NCBI GenBank assembly: GCA_017623295.1
Contig: JAGAPK010000074.1
Coordinates: 1-64,000, forward strand
Direction: 5' to 3'
DNA from: Lachnospiraceae bacterium
GTDB lineage: Bacteria > Bacillota > Clostridia > Lachnospirales > Lachnospiraceae
Length of the DNA stretch: 64,000 nt
Shown here: positions 60,007-64,000 of the stretch, piece by piece
Layout of the letters: the number at the start of each line of letters is the position of its first letter
Numbering within the stretch: position 1 is the stretch's first letter
Notes under the pieces: generated by a model
The model's database searches: none
Told to the model about the DNA's origin: nothing
Seen by the model: only the letters and a program-made list of their open reading frames with translations
Translations under genes and position numbers: made by a program

Positions 60007-61326
60007 TTATAGCTGAGAAAGCACAAAAATGTCATAAATTGCCTTAATTGCGGTTTCAAAGTCTGCATTTGCCACACCAATGATGATATTTAGCTCACTG
60101 GAACCCTGGTCAATCATTTTTACATTGACATTTGCATGCGCAAGTGCAGAGAAAATTCTACCAGCTGTACCTCTTGTGGATTTCATACCACGACCTACAA
60201 CTGCAATCAATGCAAGATCCGCTTCAATATCAATTGCATCCGGATCCGCCATTCTATGAATTGCAGAAACAACCTTCTGTTCCTTGTGCATAAATTCATC
60301 CTGATGCACGAAAACAGTCATAGTATCAATACCGGATGGAACATGTTCAAAGGAAATTCCATTGTCTTCAAGTGCCTGCAAAACTTTACGTCCGAATCCG
60401 ATTTCGGAATTCATCATATCTTTTTCAATATTAACCGCACAGAAACCTTTTTTGCCTGCAATACCTGTGATAACAAATTTCGGTTTCTGACAGGTACTTT
60501 CTACAATCCATGTACCGTTATCTTCCGGTGCATTGGTATTTCTGATATTAATCGGAATACCTTCTCTTCTAACCGGGAAAATAGCATCTTCATGAAGTAC
60601 CGTTGCGCCCATGTAAGACAACTCACGAAGTTCTTTATAGGTAATTGTTTCAATTCCCTGTGGTTTATAAATAATTCTTGGGTCTGCAATCAGGAAACCG
60701 GAAACATCTGTCCAGTTTTCGTAAACATCTGCTTTGACTGCTCTTGCTACGATAGAACCTGTAATATCGGAACCACCACGAGAGAATGTTTTAACTGTTC
60801 CGTCCGCATAAGCACCGTAGAAGCCCGGAATAACTGCTGCATCTACATTGGCAAGACGTGCCCGCATGAGTTCGTTGGTCTTCTCTGCATCATATTCGCC
60901 GTTTTCATCAAACAAAATAACGGTTGCTGCATCCACAAACTCAAAGCCGAGGTAATTAGCCATAATAATACCATTTAAGTATTCACCTCGAGATGCTGCA
61001 TAATTTGTTCCGGCTTTGTTCTTAAAGTTTTTCTCAATTGTTTTAAATTCATCATCCAAAGATAAAGTCAAAGAAAGACCATCGATGATTTCCTGATATC
61101 TTGCCTGAATTGCCTTCAACTGCTCTTTGAAATCTTTACCTGCTTCTGCTAAATCATAGCATGTATAAAGCATATCAGTTACTTTAATATCATCAGAATA
61201 TCTTTTACCCGGCGCAGAAGGTACAACAAATTTACGTTCCTTATCTGCCTGAATGATTGCTCCGACTTTTTTAAACTGTTCTGCACTTGCAAGAGAACTT
61301 CCACCGAATTTCACTACTTTTCTCAT
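60007..61326 (-). CDS. Aspartate kinase
   Basis: 439 residues. Kinase domain opens VVKFGGSSLASAEQFKKVGA; FSRGGSDITGSIVARAV is the active-site signature; two ACT domains follow (FEHVPSGIDTMTVFV and LAHANVNVKMIDQGSSELNI), suggesting feedback control by Lys or Thr. First step of the aspartate pathway. It lies behind hom and an ApgM-like gene, so it probably serves threonine synthesis. Confidence 0.95.
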   Translation of the reverse strand: MRKVVKFGGSSLASAEQFKKVGAIIQADKERKFVVPSAPGKRYSDDIKVTDMLYTCYDLAEAGKDFKEQLKAIQARYQEIIDGLSLTLSLDDEFKTIEKNFKNKAGTNYAASRGEYLNGIIMANYLGFEFVDAATVILFDENGEYDAEKTNELMRARLANVDAAVIPGFYGAYADGTVKTFSRGGSDITGSIVARAVKADVYENWTDVSGFLIADPRIIYKPQGIETITYKELRELSYMGATVLHEDAIFPVRREGIPINIRNTNAPEDNGTWIVESTCQKPKFVITGIAGKKGFCAVNIEKDMMNSEIGFGRKVLQALEDNGISFEHVPSGIDTMTVFVHQDEFMHKEQKVVSAIHRMADPDAIDIEADLALIAVVGRGMKSTRGTAGRIFSALAHANVNVKMIDQGSSELNIIIGVANADFETAIKAIYDIFVLSQL

Positions 61327-61356
61327 ATCCTTAAATCTCCTCTATTCCTCATAACT

Positions 61357-62559
61357 CTATTTTGCAAATAAATGATCAATAATTGTATATCCCTGTGCAA
61401 TAAAGTTACCGCTTGCAGCACCTTCTTTTTCATTATAATTCCAAGTCTTATCAAGCGGATTGGTACTGTCATACAGCATATATGGTACACTGTCAGATGT
61501 ATGCGTTCTTACACGAATTGGTGTCGGATGATCCGGCAATACCAACATACGATAATCTACACCTTCCTCATCCAGTTTCTCTGTAAGCGGTCCAATCACT
61601 CTGGTATCCAGATACTCAATCGCTTGAACCTTGCGTTCCACACTGCCTTGATGTCCCATCTCATCCGGTGCTTCCAGATGTACATATACAAAATCATAAT
61701 TATCTTCTAATAAAGCTTTTAAAGCTGCCTGTGTTTTGCCTTCATAATTCGTATGAAGCCCACCGTTGGCACCTTCTACTTCTACAACGCCCATACCGGC
61801 TCCGACTGCAATACCTTTTAATAAATCAACAGCAGAAACCATCATACCTTTTTTACCGGTCTTTTCTTCAAAAGAGGAAAGCATCGGCTTCGTACCTGCT
61901 CCCCAGAACCAGCAGCAGTTTGCCGGATTTAAGCCCTTTTTCTTACGTTCAATATTGATTGGATGATTTACCAGAATATCATAGCTCTTTTTCATGATTT
62001 CACGAAGTGCTTCATCCTGTGGTAAATACTGTCCAATTACCTGGGTTAAAACATCATGAGGCGGTGTTAATTCTACGACCTCACCTTTATCCCAGATAAG
62101 ACAATGTCTGTAACTTGTTCCTACATAGAATTTATAAGTTTCTGTTTCCAGTTCTTTTCTGACTGCATCTAACAAAACTGCACAATCTTCCGTGCTGATT
62201 TCACTGGAACTATGGTCGATAATGGTCTTTTCTTCGAAAGGAACATCATCTTCGGAAATGGTTACGATATTACAACGAATTGCAATATCAGTATCCTTCA
62301 TCGGCACACCGATACTAAGTGCTTCAAGCGGAGAACGTCCTGAATAATATTTTTTCGGGTCATATCCAAGCACGGACAAGTTTGCTGTATCAGACCCCGG
62401 TTTCATTCCTTCCGGAATTGTATGTACCATTCCAATCTCTGCTTTTTTACTTAATCTGTCCATTGTCGGTGTTACAGCATACTCAAGTGGTGTCTTACCA
62501 CCCAGACTTTCAATTGTTTCATCTGCCATACCATCGCCCAAAACAACTACATACTTCAT
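61357..62559 (-). CDS. ApgM-like protein, probable phosphotransferase in threonine synthesis
   Basis: 400 residues. Alkaline-phosphatase superfamily: GDGMADETIESLGGKTPLEY, phospho-Ser in GSDTANLSVLGYDP, VHLEAPDEMGHQGS, PDHPTPIRVRTHTSDSVP. Annotated in databases as cofactor-independent phosphoglycerate mutase (archaeal type). Its place between hom and aspartate kinase, with no thrB seen, fits the published suggestion that such proteins replace homoserine kinase. The true activity is unproven. Start ATG 62559 follows GGAGATAATC. Confidence 0.85.
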   Translation of the reverse strand: MKYVVVLGDGMADETIESLGGKTPLEYAVTPTMDRLSKKAEIGMVHTIPEGMKPGSDTANLSVLGYDPKKYYSGRSPLEALSIGVPMKDTDIAIRCNIVTISEDDVPFEEKTIIDHSSSEISTEDCAVLLDAVRKELETETYKFYVGTSYRHCLIWDKGEVVELTPPHDVLTQVIGQYLPQDEALREIMKKSYDILVNHPINIERKKKGLNPANCCWFWGAGTKPMLSSFEEKTGKKGMMVSAVDLLKGIAVGAGMGVVEVEGANGGLHTNYEGKTQAALKALLEDNYDFVYVHLEAPDEMGHQGSVERKVQAIEYLDTRVIGPLTEKLDEEGVDYRMLVLPDHPTPIRVRTHTSDSVPYMLYDSTNPLDKTWNYNEKEGAASGNFIAQGYTIIDHLFAK

Positions 62560-62633
62560 GATTATCTCCATTTCTGCGCACGCATTTGTTGCGCAATGTG
62601 AAAATCTGCTTTCCACACTTTTTTTCTTATCTA

Positions 62634-63839
62634 TTAAGCTTCTACACGAATTCTGTTGATTGCACCACCGATAGAAGCAATCTTGTCGTTAAATTCTTTC
62701 TCACTCATAACATCTGTTACAAAAGCAAATTCATCTGCAAAACCTGCGTTTACTTCTGCAATGGATGCAAAAGCCGCAATAGCTGCTTCTTTTTTATCTG
62801 CACTGACACGAACGAAGAACCTGCGTTTGGTATCTGCTACATCCATTAATGATACATTTTCTGCATCCCAGAAGCACATAATTGTTTTGCCCTGGTGTCT
62901 TGCACAGTCTACTACGTCAGAAACAACTGCGCTTGCTGTCGGAAGCTTACCTGCTCCACGACCATAATACATAGAATCACCTAACATATTACCATGTACA
63001 AAAACGGCATTGAACACATCATTTACACTGTATAACGGATGCTCGGTCGGAATCATGAAAGGAGCTACCATTGCAAAAAATCCGTCTTCTGTTTCTTTAC
63101 TCATTGCAAGAAGCTTTACTGAACGGTTCATTTTCTTTGCATACAGGAAATCTGCTGCTGTAATCTTTGTAATACCCTCTGTATAAATATCTTCAAATTT
63201 TACATTTTTGCCTGTCATCAAAGAAGAAAGAATGGCAATCTTACGACATGCATCATAACCTTCTACGTCTGCTTCTGGATTTCTTTCTGCATATCCTTTT
63301 TCCTGTGCTTCTTTCAATACATCTTCGAAGTCAGCGCCTTCTTTATCCATCTTTGTTAAAATATAGTTTGTTGTACCATTTAAGATACCTGTAATGGCAT
63401 CAATTTTCTCTGCTGTCAAAGAATAGTTGAGTGGACGGATAATCGGAATACCACCACCTACACTTGCTTCAAATAAGTAGTTGCAGTTATTTTCTCTGGC
63501 AATCTGGAGTAATTCCGGTCCGTGATTTGCTACTAACTCTTTGTTGGAAGTACAAACGCTTTTTCCTGCCATAAGAGCTTTCTTGGAAAAAGTATAAGCC
63601 GGTTCATTACCACCCATTGTTTCACAAATAATAGAAACTTCAGGATCTTCCAAAATAATGTTAAAATCATGTACTACTTTATTTTCATAAGGGTCACCCG
63701 GAAAATCTCTTAAATCGAGAATGTATTTAACATTCAACTCTGCTCCGGATTTCTTATTGATATCTGTCTTGTTTGTTTCAATTACCTCTACAACACCACT
63801 TCCTACTGTACCGTATCCTAAAACTGCTACATGAATCAT
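62634..63839 (-). CDS. hom: Homoserine dehydrogenase
   Basis: 401 residues. NAD(P) motif VAVLGYGTVGSGVVEVIE, catalytic-domain motifs TSNKELVANHGPEL, GGGIPIIRPL and GTTNYIL, then a C-terminal ACT domain (SADKKEAAIAAFASIAEVNA) for threonine feedback. Converts aspartate semialdehyde to homoserine. GAGGA lies 10 nt before ATG. First complete gene of the hom / ApgM-like / aspartate kinase group. Confidence 0.96.
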   Translation of the reverse strand: MIHVAVLGYGTVGSGVVEVIETNKTDINKKSGAELNVKYILDLRDFPGDPYENKVVHDFNIILEDPEVSIICETMGGNEPAYTFSKKALMAGKSVCTSNKELVANHGPELLQIARENNCNYLFEASVGGGIPIIRPLNYSLTAEKIDAITGILNGTTNYILTKMDKEGADFEDVLKEAQEKGYAERNPEADVEGYDACRKIAILSSLMTGKNVKFEDIYTEGITKITAADFLYAKKMNRSVKLLAMSKETEDGFFAMVAPFMIPTEHPLYSVNDVFNAVFVHGNMLGDSMYYGRGAGKLPTASAVVSDVVDCARHQGKTIMCFWDAENVSLMDVADTKRRFFVRVSADKKEAAIAAFASIAEVNAGFADEFAFVTDVMSEKEFNDKIASIGGAINRIRVEA

Positions 63840-63903
63840 TTTTCTTTTTCCTCACTTTCTCTTTTTGTGAAGAATTGTTTTACAATTCTTCCAGACAAAA
63901 CTT

Positions 63904-63944
63904 AGAAAATCTTTTGCATCTTTCTATGATGCATTAGATTTTCT
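63904..63944 (-). terminator. Possible terminator before hom
   Basis: Stem AGAAAATCT (63904-63912) and TGCATC with GATGCA and AGATTTTCT (63936-63944), a 2-nt mismatch on each side, followed on the minus strand by AAGTTTTG. Sits just after the upstream gene's stop codon. Confidence 0.55.
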
Positions 63945-63951
63945 TTTTGTC

Positions 63952-64000
63952 TTATTCTTTGGCTAAAATCTTTACATTATGTACGCCTTTTTGTGCTTCC
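63952..64000 (-). CDS. 3' end of an upstream gene, probably ACT-domain protein
   Basis: Only the last 15 codons are in the window: EAQKGVHNVKILAKE and stop. The ending looks like the last strand of an ACT domain and an ACT-domain gene often precedes hom in Clostridia. Identity is a guess from context. Confidence 0.4.
   Translation of the reverse strand, partial: EAQKGVHNVKILAKE

Noticed and set aside
60136..60978. 280-codon plus-strand frame opposite aspartate kinase
   Set aside because: Cys/Asn-rich low-quality sequence typical of an antisense shadow; the aspartate kinase frame is certain.

Overview
The window looks like an AT-rich chromosome segment from a spore-forming Clostridium-relative, most likely a Lachnospiraceae gut anaerobe. 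The grounds are the DUF5716/DUF5717 gene pair, a SpoIID-like peptidoglycan-binding protein, a T-box in front of thrS, an AUU-initiated infC, a CIRCE element at htpG, a threonine operon that uses an ApgM-like protein, and an [FeFe]-hydrogenase-like sensor. Species cannot be fixed from the sequence alone. Nearly every gene is on the minus strand, so operons read right to left; only three protein genes and one small RNA candidate are on the plus strand.

Layout. 1-1,000: infC-rpmI with an attenuator leader. 1,050-7,540: a lipoprotein, a DUF1540 protein, a T-box operon (88-aa membrane protein, thrS, GT39-like enzyme), and a CAP/SEC-C pair. 7,800-18,910: GH2 beta-mannosidase, a LytTR-DUF3021-ABC exporter operon, xpaC-telA, MATE, a HAD phosphatase and a LysR regulator. 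19,040-24,230: purA, purB, purF, purC. 24,300-31,420: a four-gene operon of unknown function (DUF5717, actin/Hsp70-like DUF5716, a helical-repeat protein, a membrane coiled-coil protein). 31,500-38,900: SpoIID-like protein, DUF5722 glycosidase-like secreted protein, htpG, a PrsA-like foldase and a PHP phosphoesterase. 38,980-52,300: ilvE, a soluble hybrid kinase behind a beta-CASP nuclease, thyA and folA, then YtaF, a Ca-type P-ATPase, and an HK-REC-greA group. 52,400-54,760: a short accessory patch beside tRNA-Gly. 54,950-64,000: acidic-tailed GH3 enzyme, LUD protein, hydrogenase-MCP sensor, and aspartate kinase / ApgM-like / hom.

The most interesting region is 52,400-54,760. It holds a DUF3644 protein with an R-x4-H HEPN ribonuclease motif. 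A roughly 95-nt structured RNA candidate lies head-on over the gene's 3' end, with its own consensus promoter (TTGACA, 16 nt, TATAAT) and a terminator stem. The toxin's ribosome-binding region and the RNA's 5' end share an almost identical 20-nt element. A decayed DinD/BRO-type fragment and a metallophosphoesterase sit next to it. This could be a ribonuclease toxin with a dedicated RNA partner; that is inference, and no activity can be read from sequence.

Second-tier observations are the DUF5716/5717 operon, the hydrogenase-MCP fusion with a 15-bp palindrome at its start, a twice-repeated 42-nt hairpin, a strong promoter reading into a 300-nt purine-rich stretch with no clear gene, and ApgM-like placement between hom and aspartate kinase.

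Start codons were moved inward from the longest open frame wherever a ribosome-binding site and family length supported it. No CRISPR array, insertion sequence, rRNA or replication origin was seen.
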